From Rickettsiales bacterium (lineage in GTDB: Bacteria; Pseudomonadota; Alphaproteobacteria; Rickettsiales; Deianiraeaceae): a DNA stretch of 17,442 nt. Numbering within the stretch: the stretch's first letter is position 1; the number at the start of each line of letters is the position of its first letter. The position numbers and the translations under genes are program-made. The stretch covers positions 1 to 17,442 of the forward strand of contig CANKQN010000006.1 of assembly GCA_947485035.1 (NCBI GenBank). The letters run 5' to 3'. A model generated the notes under the pieces. It worked only from the letters and a program-made list of their open reading frames with translations, did no database searches and was not told where the DNA came from. Positions 6,887 through 13,750 of this stretch are shown piece after piece.

Positions 6887-7273
6887 ATGAATAACGTATT
6901 AAAGCAAATTGTATCAATACCCGGCTTGATAAAAAATCCAGAAGATGCCAATTCCGCAAATGAATTAGTTGCAATGATGGAACAATACTCCGAAAAATAT
7001 GTTGTATCGGGCGTTTCTCAACAAGGCGTTGTTACTGCAAAAATGTCAATCTCAATGACCGTCAAAGCCATCAAAATTGATCGTGAAAAACTCGCCAGCG
7101 TTCAGTCTGAAATTTTTTCACAAGAAGCAAAACAAAGCATCGCAAACGAGGTGCTTGCGGAATTGCTTGAAGAAGAAGTTCTTTCCGCTTTGCAGAATGC
7201 ACGGGCTAAAATTATAAAATCGTCGCAAAAAGGTATCAAGACTCTGACACAAATCACAGAGCAAAACAAATAA
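6887..7273 (+). CDS. YbaB/EbfC-like nucleoid-associated protein
   Basis: This small soluble protein of 128 aa probably belongs to the YbaB/EbfC family, whose dimers bind DNA. It has no membrane segment. The diagnostic part is the central VSGVSQQGVVTAKMS strand pair followed by VKAIKIDREKL (about residues 40-68), matching the family's VTGxxGxGxVKV, then VxIDPxLL. An acidic helix (AELLEEEVLSALQNARAKI) follows, like the family's LxDLVxAAxNDAxxK. The N-terminal region (residues 1-30) is less Met/Gln-rich than usual, and the tail is Lys-rich. Elsewhere ybaB commonly sits with dnaX and recR. Here it sits 1 bp after ispA and 9 bp before holC, another DNA polymerase III clamp-loader-related gene. The identification rests on pattern similarity. 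Confidence 0.6.
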   Translation: MNNVLKQIVSIPGLIKNPEDANSANELVAMMEQYSEKYVVSGVSQQGVVTAKMSISMTVKAIKIDREKLASVQSEIFSQEAKQSIANEVLAELLEEEVLSALQNARAKIIKSSQKGIKTLTQITEQNK

Positions 7274-7282
7274 ATTTGCGTT

Positions 7283-7681
7283 ATGAATAAAGTTTATATC
7301 TCGCAAGAATCCTTTCCTGCACTGCTTTCTGTTCTGCAAAAAGGAAACTCCCAAGGTGTAAAATTTTTTATTTACGACCCTCAAAACCTCTTGCAAAATC
7401 GCATATGGACCTTCTCCTCTGCGGTCTTCATTCCAAATGTGAAATCCGATGACGCACTTTTGAAAAAATACCAAGTGCCTGTTGTAATTTCAACGAATAT
7501 TGAAGAAAAATCGCTAGACTCCTACACCCGAATTTTCTACGAAATTCCATTTAAAAACATAATGGAATATGACAATAACGGAAATTTTATCGCATTTGTT
7601 TCATCGCAGAATGGTGTGAAACCAAGTGCAACAACGCAGGTTTTTCAGAAAATTGGAGCAAAGTGGGAGGAGCTATCCTAA
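7283..7681 (+). CDS. holC: DNA polymerase III chi subunit
   Basis: Chi links the clamp loader to single-stranded DNA-binding protein on the lagging strand. The 132-aa frame shows the family order: an N-terminal helix with FPALLSVLQKG, VKFFIYDP, then RIWTFSSAVFIPN (family LWTxxxxSFLPH), then VPVVISTNIEEKS (family QPVLLTxxxENPN), and the C-terminal VFQKIGAKWEEL that ends chi proteins. The conserved His of FLPH is Asn here, and the cleft is otherwise hydrophobic as expected. The gene is 9 bp after the YbaB-like gene and convergent with the SPOR lipoprotein gene (56-bp gap, no obvious terminator). Divergence is large but the segment order is characteristic. Confidence 0.78.
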   Translation: MNKVYISQESFPALLSVLQKGNSQGVKFFIYDPQNLLQNRIWTFSSAVFIPNVKSDDALLKKYQVPVVISTNIEEKSLDSYTRIFYEIPFKNIMEYDNNGNFIAFVSSQNGVKPSATTQVFQKIGAKWEELS

Positions 7682-7737
7682 GCCCCATACGCCAGATTTT
7701 CTACGAAATGCTGTTGATGTAATATTCAAATATCATA

Positions 7738-8427
7738 TCACAAAACTTGCTTGCGAACAATCATTATGTCGTAATGTTGAGTTTTATCAATCACTTCCTG
7801 CAAAAACTTGCTTGCATCTGCCCTTGTTGTGAAAGGTTTTTCGCCGGTAATTCTAACGGAATTCGTATCGTTCATTTTATCAATTCGCACATTGAAGCCG
7901 GCATTTTGCATTTTTTGAAAAACTTGTTTTGCACCATCTTCGCTTTTGAAGGATCCTGCTTGAATTTCGAAAATCTCGCTGGTTGATTGCACATTGGAAG
8001 GTGGAATATTTATTGGTTGCAACTGTGGTTGAGGCGTTGTCATTACTGATGAATCGTCACGAATTTGTTGGATTGTGAGTGGTTCAGATTGTTTCACAGG
8101 CGGTTGAGCCTTGATTATGTCGCTTGTTGAAGGTTCGGAAGTTGCATTCACTTTATTAATCTCATTATTGTTCAAACTTTTGCGTTCATATTCTCTTTGA
8201 GCATCTTGATATTCGTTGGCAAAATTTGGGTTCACCTCTTGATAGTCAGGGTCGTTTTCACGGCTTTTAATTTTGGCAAGAACGACTTCGTTGTATGGTG
8301 GGCGTTTTTTTTCTTGAAATATTGGGTCAATATCTAGAAGTTCTGGGTCTCTTTTGCATGAGACAAATGAAAGACTTGAAAGACTGGTAAGTGTCAATAG
8401 AATAATTCTTCCTAAATTCTTCCTCAT
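7738..8427 (-). CDS. SPOR-domain lipoprotein
   Basis: This is a predicted lipoprotein that binds denuded peptidoglycan at the septum. The signal peptide is residues 1-23 with basic start MRKN, a hydrophobic core and lipobox FVSC, giving a lipidated Cys24. Residues 25-150 form a charged, then Gln/Pro/Ser-rich linker, probably unstructured. Residues 152-225 are a SPOR domain (FEIQAGSFKSEDGAKQVFQKMQNAGFNV, then ITGEKPFTTRADASKFLQEV). There is no RlpA double-psi barrel or amidase domain, so it is not a full RlpA. The 229-aa frame stands alone on the minus strand between holC and nuoJ. Maturation would need Lgt, LspA and the Lnt encoded 2 kb away. Confidence 0.85.
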   Translation of the reverse strand: MRKNLGRIILLTLTSLSSLSFVSCKRDPELLDIDPIFQEKKRPPYNEVVLAKIKSRENDPDYQEVNPNFANEYQDAQREYERKSLNNNEINKVNATSEPSTSDIIKAQPPVKQSEPLTIQQIRDDSSVMTTPQPQLQPINIPPSNVQSTSEIFEIQAGSFKSEDGAKQVFQKMQNAGFNVRIDKMNDTNSVRITGEKPFTTRADASKFLQEVIDKTQHYDIMIVRKQVL

Positions 8428-8493
8428 AAATTTATATATAAATATAACAATATATATTTCAAGTATTTTTAAAAAATCAAGAATTATTTTTTC

Positions 8494-8519
8494 TTGACAG
8501 ATTAAATTTCTTGTATAGC
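8494..8519 (+). promoter_or_regulatory. Candidate promoter of nuoJ-gspF-lnt
   Basis: A perfect TTGACA (8494-8499) and TATAGC (8514-8519, preceded by TG) are separated by 14 bp, shorter than usual. The predicted start lies within about 5-10 nt of the ATG at 8530, which would give an almost leaderless message. The divergent gap (8428-8529) also holds runs of TATATA that could serve the SPOR gene on the other strand. Confidence 0.42.
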
Positions 8520-8529
8520 CTTCATTTTA

Positions 8530-9135
8530 ATGAAATTTTGTTGTACGATGTCCGTAAATTTTTTGTTTTATATCTTCTCATTTTTGATATCACTCTCCGC
8601 AATACTTTCGATCGTGAGTAAAAACTCCGTTCATGCAGTTCTATATTTGGTTTTAACATTCTTCTCATCAGCGTGGATAATGCTTCTTTTGAATGCAGAA
8701 TTTTTGGCAATGTTGCTGATTATCGTTTATGTTGGGGCAATTGCTGTGTTGTTTTTGTTCGTTGTAATGATGCTGCAAACAAATTATGTTCATAAATCTT
8801 CAATAATGCAAACATCAACCGCAATGGTGATTGCTGGAATAACATTCGTTCAAATGTTAAGCTTCCTTTTCTTTAAATCGATTAAAAGCGATGGAAAAAT
8901 TATCACAAACATTCCACTTTCCGAAGTTTCAACCGAACTTTATATCAACAACTTTGTGAATTTTCAAATTGTTGGCATAATTTTACTCATAGCAATGATA
9001 GCAGTCATTCTTCTTACGCTTGAAAAATCGTCAACATTCACAAGAAAACAAAGTGTTTCAAGTCAGGTACTCCGCAACAAGGAAGATTGTATTATAATTA
9101 CCAAGCCTGAAATTGGCAAGGGTGTTAAACTTTAA
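8530..9135 (+). CDS. nuoJ: NADH-quinone oxidoreductase subunit J
   Basis: NuoJ (mitochondrial ND6) is a membrane subunit of complex I that helps couple quinone reduction to proton pumping. The 201-aa protein has about five membrane helices: residues about 8-27, 32-52, 57-82, 96-115 and 140-162. The hallmark is the third helix, NAEFLAMLLIIVYVGAIAVLFLFVVMMLQ, with its conserved Glu and VYVGAIAVLFLFVVMM (Gly kink). The first helices contain KNSVHAVLYLVLTFF. Start choice is unclear: ATG 8530 or the in-frame ATG 8548. The C-terminal 35 residues are charged and soluble. nuoJ is normally next to nuoI or nuoK, but gspF follows 2 bp later here. The SPOR gene is divergent. Confidence 0.95.
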   Translation: MKFCCTMSVNFLFYIFSFLISLSAILSIVSKNSVHAVLYLVLTFFSSAWIMLLLNAEFLAMLLIIVYVGAIAVLFLFVVMMLQTNYVHKSSIMQTSTAMVIAGITFVQMLSFLFFKSIKSDGKIITNIPLSEVSTELYINNFVNFQIVGIILLIAMIAVILLTLEKSSTFTRKQSVSSQVLRNKEDCIIITKPEIGKGVKL

Positions 9136-9137
9136 CT

Positions 9138-10346
9138 ATGATATATTACCACTGCAAATTCGTTCTTGAAACGGGAAAAACTGACGATATAATCATTCCA
9201 GCTGAAGACCATATTTCCCTTATGGAGCAAGTGCATTTGCACGAAGGCGTTCTTGTGAAGTTTACACGACTCTCCCAAAGTCGTTTTAAAATGACTGCAC
9301 AGGATTCAATCTTCTTCTTCACATACATGCGGGAATTCCTCAACGCCGATATCGCATTGATAGAAGCGATCGATACCATCTCGCAGGAAACAAGAAAAGT
9401 TAACATTAAAGCAATCGCTTCAAAATTACAATACGACATTCGCACCGGTCACCTTCTTTCAGATGCTATGCGTAAACAGCCAACAGTTTTTTCTGGGATA
9501 TCAATCAGTCTTGTTGCCGTTTCGGAAAAAATCAACTCCCTTTCAACTGCCTGTAATCACATCGTGAATTATCTTAACTTTGGTATTGTGTTGACAAGGA
9601 AAGTCAAAACTGTGATAACATATCCAATAGTTATGATAACAATGATTTTTGGTATGGTCATTTTTTATTCAACATTTGTAATTCCAAAGCTTGAAGCAAT
9701 TTTCACAGAATTTGATGAAGGTGCAAGAATGCCAATTCAAACCGTTGCATTGGTTGCATTTTCTTCGTTTATTTCAAGCTATTGGCTTTTGATACTTGTT
9801 ATGATGATTGCCACACCAATAGCAACAATATTTCTTTACAAAAGGTCGTATTCCATAAAACAAAAATTAGACGCATTCGCCCTGAGAGTGCCAATTCTTT
9901 CTTCAATAATTATCAAATCTCAACTTTCACGCTTTTCCCTGTTCACGGCGAACATGTATGAACGTGGATACAACTTCCTTGATTCAATCTCCGAAGCGTT
10001 AATTGTTCTTACAAACACCAAAATGAAGGCAGATATTGAGGACATGATTATAACAATTCAATCTGGTGAATCTGTTTATAAAGCACTGCGACAAATTCCC
10101 TATATTCCACGATTCGTGCACAGAATGTTTCGTGTTGCCGAAGCAACATCCAATATCCAACGCCCGCTTACTTCAATTTATGATTTCTACAATCAGGAAA
10201 TTCAAAACGATCTTGACCGCGTCCTGCAATTAATTAAACCTCTGGCAATAATAATTGTTGGACTGTTAATGCTTTGGATCGTCTCAGCGACATTGCTTCC
10301 ATTCTATGCAAAAATTCCGCAATTGCTGTCTTCAACACATGGATAA
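9138..10346 (+). CDS. GspF/PilC-type inner-membrane platform protein
   Basis: This 402-aa protein has the architecture of the type II secretion and type IV pilus inner-membrane platform: a short N-terminal domain and two T2SSF repeats, each of cytoplasmic helices followed by hydrophobic segments. Segment 1 is TQDSIFFFTYMREFLNADI to SLVAVSEKINSLS, then helices near residues 158-180 and 210-235. Segment 2 includes SQLSRFSLFTANMYERGYNFLDSI (family RFxRxLxxLLxAGxPLxxAL), a degenerate EATSNIQRPL in place of GExSGxLxxxL, and the final helix PLAIIIVGLLMLWIVSATLLPFY. The Gly-Glu pair of both repeats is altered (VSEKINSL and VAEATSNI). It begins 2 bp after nuoJ and overlaps lnt by 8 bp. No other T2SS or pilus gene is in the window. 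Confidence 0.85.
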   Translation: MIYYHCKFVLETGKTDDIIIPAEDHISLMEQVHLHEGVLVKFTRLSQSRFKMTAQDSIFFFTYMREFLNADIALIEAIDTISQETRKVNIKAIASKLQYDIRTGHLLSDAMRKQPTVFSGISISLVAVSEKINSLSTACNHIVNYLNFGIVLTRKVKTVITYPIVMITMIFGMVIFYSTFVIPKLEAIFTEFDEGARMPIQTVALVAFSSFISSYWLLILVMMIATPIATIFLYKRSYSIKQKLDAFALRVPILSSIIIKSQLSRFSLFTANMYERGYNFLDSISEALIVLTNTKMKADIEDMIITIQSGESVYKALRQIPYIPRFVHRMFRVAEATSNIQRPLTSIYDFYNQEIQNDLDRVLQLIKPLAIIIVGLLMLWIVSATLLPFYAKIPQLLSSTHG

Positions 10347-12081
10347 CATTGACCAATTTCGCAATTTTTACGATATAAGGAAAGTTTTTTGGAATATTAT
10401 TAGCTTTAAAAAATCGTTTGTCAAAAAGGCGTTAAGTGTCTACTACTCCCTGCATAAGAAATCTGCGGAAAAGGTTTTATACAAAATATATCACGCAAGA
10501 AATTCGCCCGCTCTTCCGCTTGGTTGTGGAATTTTGGCGGGTCTTTCGCAAGCTCCAATTTACGCCTTCTTCCTTTTACCCTTCGCCTTCACGTTGTTAA
10601 TTCGCCTGATAGACTTCACCAATAGCAATAAACAATTGCTCAAAATTTCCGCACTATTTAACATAGGATACTGCCTCGTCGCACTTTATTGGCCAGCCTA
10701 TGGAACATATATCTTTGGATTTCCCAAAAACATGCTTCCCATTTTCTCGGCAGGAATTATTATTCTTTCTGCAATACTCCCCACATTGGCAGTTTTTGCG
10801 TTTGGGTTAATTAGCACACAGTTGAAACCGTTTCGCAGAATTTTACTTTTTGCCTGTTTTTGGATTTTCGCAGAATATTTACGGTCATTTGTAATATTCA
10901 ACTTTCCATTTGGACTTGTCGGATATTCTCTCGCCTTCACACCCGCAATGTTTCAAGCGGCAAGTGTGTTTGGTGTTTTGGGTTTGAGTTTTTTTCTTGT
11001 TTTGTGGTCATGTTCATTTTATATCGTACTTTTTACAGATGACAAACTTCTATTCATTAACTACTTTCGAACATTTTTAATGATAAATATTTCGGGAATT
11101 TTGATTGTAGTCCTTGGTTCATTAAGGCTTAACAACGCACATAACACATATTATAACCACAAAATTGCAATTGTGCAAGGTAACACGTCCGTTCGTGACG
11201 AACAAATGGAAGACTTCAAAACATACTCCAAAATTACATATAAAATTCAAGAAATAACAAAAGGAGCAATTGATGTTGTTATTTGGCCTGAAAGTGCCGG
11301 TGTACCATTCGACTTCAAACGCCACCCAAGTGCAGTTGAATATATCGATCACTTCATTTTGCCGCATCAAACATTCATTTTCAATGGTGCAAGGCGTGAT
11401 AAGACACAAGTGTTCAACACGATGTATGTCTACGATTACAATACCCTGAAATATCATGATAAACATTTTCTTGTGCCGTATGGTGAATATTTACCGTTTT
11501 TTCAGCAATTTGGTTTTGGAAAAGCAATTGCGAGGTCAGCAGGGATTGGATTTTCTCGTGGCAAGGGAATTAAGCCGATATCAACTCGCCACGGTACATT
11601 ATTACCACTGATATGCTACGAAGTGACATACTCGGGGCAGATTGGACTTGCAAATGCTATGAAAACTCACTATATTGCGAACATTACAAACGATGAATGG
11701 TTTGGACATACATCAGGTGCTTACCAACACTTCGATTCCGTCAAAATGCGAGCTGTCGAAACGGGTATCTCAATCGTGCGCGCATCAAACAATGGGTTTT
11801 CTGCGGTAATTGACCCTTACGGCAGAGTTGATTCCAAAAAAACCGAGCTTTTTACGAGAGATGTCGTCATTGCAAAAATTCCAAAAAAAATTCCAGACGA
11901 AACCCTTTTTGATATATGGGGGAATGTCCCAATTCTAACATTTGCTTTTTTTTATATCAATTTTTATGCCATCGCTTTTCTTTATGCACTACACAGGCAT
12001 AAAGTTCACGGACACATTACCAGATACATAGAAAACCGTGACAAAAAAAATCTTGACCCAAAACACAAACGCAGGTTTTAA
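10339..12081 (+). CDS. lnt: Apolipoprotein N-acyltransferase
   Basis: Lnt adds the third acyl chain to the N-terminal Cys of lipoproteins in the inner membrane, completing maturation. The ATG at 10339 overlaps the gspF stop by 8 bp and gives 580 aa, about 60 more than usual, mostly an N-terminal Lys-rich extension (about residues 1-65). Six to eight membrane helices follow (SQAPIYAFFLLPF, RILLFACFWIFAEYLRS, and FGVLGLSFFLVLWSCSFYIV). A periplasmic nitrilase domain then shows the catalytic triad: Glu in IWPESA (E318), Lys in YHDKHFLVPYGEYLP (K375), and Cys in LICYEV (C426). NDEWFGHTSG and VRASNNGFSAVIDPYG are also as in Lnt. The final membrane helix is about 540-560. A longer in-frame start at 10306 exists but seems unneeded. 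Function is firm. Confidence 0.94.
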   Translation: MDNIDQFRNFYDIRKVFWNIISFKKSFVKKALSVYYSLHKKSAEKVLYKIYHARNSPALPLGCGILAGLSQAPIYAFFLLPFAFTLLIRLIDFTNSNKQLLKISALFNIGYCLVALYWPAYGTYIFGFPKNMLPIFSAGIIILSAILPTLAVFAFGLISTQLKPFRRILLFACFWIFAEYLRSFVIFNFPFGLVGYSLAFTPAMFQAASVFGVLGLSFFLVLWSCSFYIVLFTDDKLLFINYFRTFLMINISGILIVVLGSLRLNNAHNTYYNHKIAIVQGNTSVRDEQMEDFKTYSKITYKIQEITKGAIDVVIWPESAGVPFDFKRHPSAVEYIDHFILPHQTFIFNGARRDKTQVFNTMYVYDYNTLKYHDKHFLVPYGEYLPFFQQFGFGKAIARSAGIGFSRGKGIKPISTRHGTLLPLICYEVTYSGQIGLANAMKTHYIANITNDEWFGHTSGAYQHFDSVKMRAVETGISIVRASNNGFSAVIDPYGRVDSKKTELFTRDVVIAKIPKKIPDETLFDIWGNVPILTFAFFYINFYAIAFLYALHRHKVHGHITRYIENRDKKNLDPKHKRRF

Positions 12082-12094
12082 TATTCTGTCAAAT

Positions 12095-12202
12095 ATGCCT
12101 GCTTTCAAAGTAAAAAGCTCTATAATTGATGAGACAATGAACATTCGCGATTCAATAATCCATCATACAAACGGCTCAGAGTATGATGGTCATGTACGAT
12201 AA
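12095..12202 (+). CDS. Small open frame after lnt (35 codons)
   Basis: This starts 14 bp after the lnt stop and ends at a TAA at 12200-12202. The peptide begins MPAFKVKSSI and ends GSEYDGHVR. It is unrecognised. A second frame, shifted by one base, opens inside its last 20 bp and continues for 49 codons. The pair may be two coupled small genes or one gene of about 80 codons broken by a one-base shift. A chance origin in AT-rich DNA is possible, so confidence is low. Confidence 0.25.
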   Translation: MPAFKVKSSIIDETMNIRDSIIHHTNGSEYDGHVR

Positions 12203-12332
12203 TACAATCCATTTCCACGACAAAATTGATAATATTCATTCAAACCAAGCAATACAAAAAATGAAATCAATGGAAAACAAATATGTCGAACACATTGGTG
12301 CTATTTTAAAAAGAATCACAAAGTCACGCTAA
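12183..12332 (+). CDS. Small open frame, 49 codons, overlapping the previous one
   Basis: This starts with ATG codons at 12183, 12186 and 12192 and stops at 12330-12332, convergent with the tolC-type gene stop 6 bp on. The peptide is charged and His/Asn/Lys-rich (IHFHDKIDNIHSN, ENKYVEHIGAIL) with a helical-looking C-terminal half ending ITKSR. It has no membrane segment and is unrecognised. The frame is in +1 relation to the preceding 35-codon frame, so a joined product of roughly 78-83 residues would need one frameshift. This explains most of the 256-bp gap between lnt and the tolC-type gene. Confidence 0.28.
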   Translation: MMVMYDNTIHFHDKIDNIHSNQAIQKMKSMENKYVEHIGAILKRITKSR

Positions 12333-12337
12333 CGCTT

Positions 12338-13750
12338 TTAATCTTGAATTGCAAGTGAGTTTTTTGCCATGAATTCATACTCAATGCCAATTTCGATAAG
12401 TGCTAGTTGAATTTTATAGCAATTTTCTTGTGCGTTGAGCAAATCCTGTTCGCGGGTATTCAGCATGAAGAAGTCGCTATCGCCATTTTTGAAAAGGATA
12501 TTCTCGGCTTGGAGTAATTTTTTTGCAATTTTTTCGTCCTCAACAGCATTGCGATGCACAGCATCAAGTTCAACAATCCTATTATATGTTGCCGTAATTT
12601 CATTTGCGATAGAATTTTCCAACAGTTGAAGCTCTTTTTTTATAACCTTCACTTTGGTTGAATTGCTTTGGAATTTTCCGTTTTGCTTGTTGTTTTCAAG
12701 TGGAATTGTTATGTTCAGTTTCACTTTGTGAAGTGTGTCGTTTTTTTCGATAGCCCCCGTGCCGTAATCCCTTGACGATTCAAAGCCAACATCAACAATT
12801 GGAAGTCGTTGATTTTTGGAGACTTTCACACTCATATCGCCCTGTTTTAAAATTGATTGTGCAATTTTGATATCAAGCCTGTGGCTTTGTGCCATTTTAA
12901 TATCATTTAGATGATTTTGCGGAATGAATTTTTTTGGCTCAACAGTATGTTCAGTTGCGTCAATTATTTCCTCAACGGAAAGGGGATCTTGGTTAATATC
13001 ACGCACATACATTGAAAGATTCATTGCCGCATTGAGCAACTCCCTTTGAACCGTTTCAATACCAGACTGCCTTCGAAGTATTGCTCGGCGATTTTCGTCA
13101 AGAATAATTCTTGCTTTGTCACCTCGTGCAACTTGCGTTTCCAAAGACCCCCTCCTCTCAATTGCAGCATCAAGCATTTGTTTATGAAGGTTGAGTATTT
13201 TTTGTGTATATATATACTTCCAGAACGATTTTCTAGCATCAGCCACGATCTGTTCTTCCATTAATTTTGAAGAATATCGAGAGATATCAACATCAATAGT
13301 TGCAATTTTTTTGAGGGTATTTTGGTCGTTTATCAAAAAACCACGCAAAAGCGAAAATTCAAAACCAAATATAGCACGACCATCACTTTTCGTGCTGAAA
13401 TATTGATTCATTTCAGGATACTGCCCTCCGGAAGACTTTGAATATCCCGTGTAAATTTTTGCATTTGCAATTGGCAATGGCTTAATAACTTTGCTTTCAA
13501 AGTAATCTCTGCCGTCGTAATATCCTGCGGTGAATTGCTTGTAACTTGCTTCAACTTTTGAATCAAATTCGCCTTCAGCTTCTTGAAGCTTAGCTTGTGC
13601 TGTGCGAATTTTTTCCTCGTTTATGAAAATTTTTGGGTGATTTTTCCGTGCAGAATCAATAACAAATCCTTCTGTTAAGTTTTCTCGTGCAAAGCAGTTT
13701 GTTGCTAGAAAAAGTGCACAAAGAATAAGACTCAAACCTTGCACAATCAT
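12338..13750 (-). CDS. TolC-family outer membrane efflux/secretion channel
   Basis: This 470-aa protein has a signal peptide (about 1-21, ending NCFA) and the TolC/OEP arrangement of two long helical repeats with short strand segments. Repeat one begins near residue 24 with helices through about 200 (KIRTAQAKLQEAEGEFDSKV; LLRGFLINDQN is the usual OEP LLRG motif). Repeat two covers about 230-465, with AQSHRLDIKIAQSILKQGD, LNITIPLENN and the coiled QENCYKIQLALIEI near the end. TolC trimers form the exit duct of tripartite pumps and type I secretion. The start overlaps the stop of the upstream fusion gene by 4 bp (ATGA), so the two are translationally coupled and probably one machine. Substrate is unknown. 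Confidence 0.85.
   Translation of the reverse strand: MIVQGLSLILCALFLATNCFARENLTEGFVIDSARKNHPKIFINEEKIRTAQAKLQEAEGEFDSKVEASYKQFTAGYYDGRDYFESKVIKPLPIANAKIYTGYSKSSGGQYPEMNQYFSTKSDGRAIFGFEFSLLRGFLINDQNTLKKIATIDVDISRYSSKLMEEQIVADARKSFWKYIYTQKILNLHKQMLDAAIERRGSLETQVARGDKARIILDENRRAILRRQSGIETVQRELLNAAMNLSMYVRDINQDPLSVEEIIDATEHTVEPKKFIPQNHLNDIKMAQSHRLDIKIAQSILKQGDMSVKVSKNQRLPIVDVGFESSRDYGTGAIEKNDTLHKVKLNITIPLENNKQNGKFQSNSTKVKVIKKELQLLENSIANEITATYNRIVELDAVHRNAVEDEKIAKKLLQAENILFKNGDSDFFMLNTREQDLLNAQENCYKIQLALIEIGIEYEFMAKNSLAIQD

Noticed and set aside
7682..7737. Bidirectional terminator between holC and the SPOR gene
   Set aside because: No GC-containing stem followed by a T run was found in the 56-bp gap.
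10306..10338. Extended lnt start at 10306
   Set aside because: It would overlap gspF by 41 bp and adds 11 residues without family support; ATG 10339 gives a typical short overlap.
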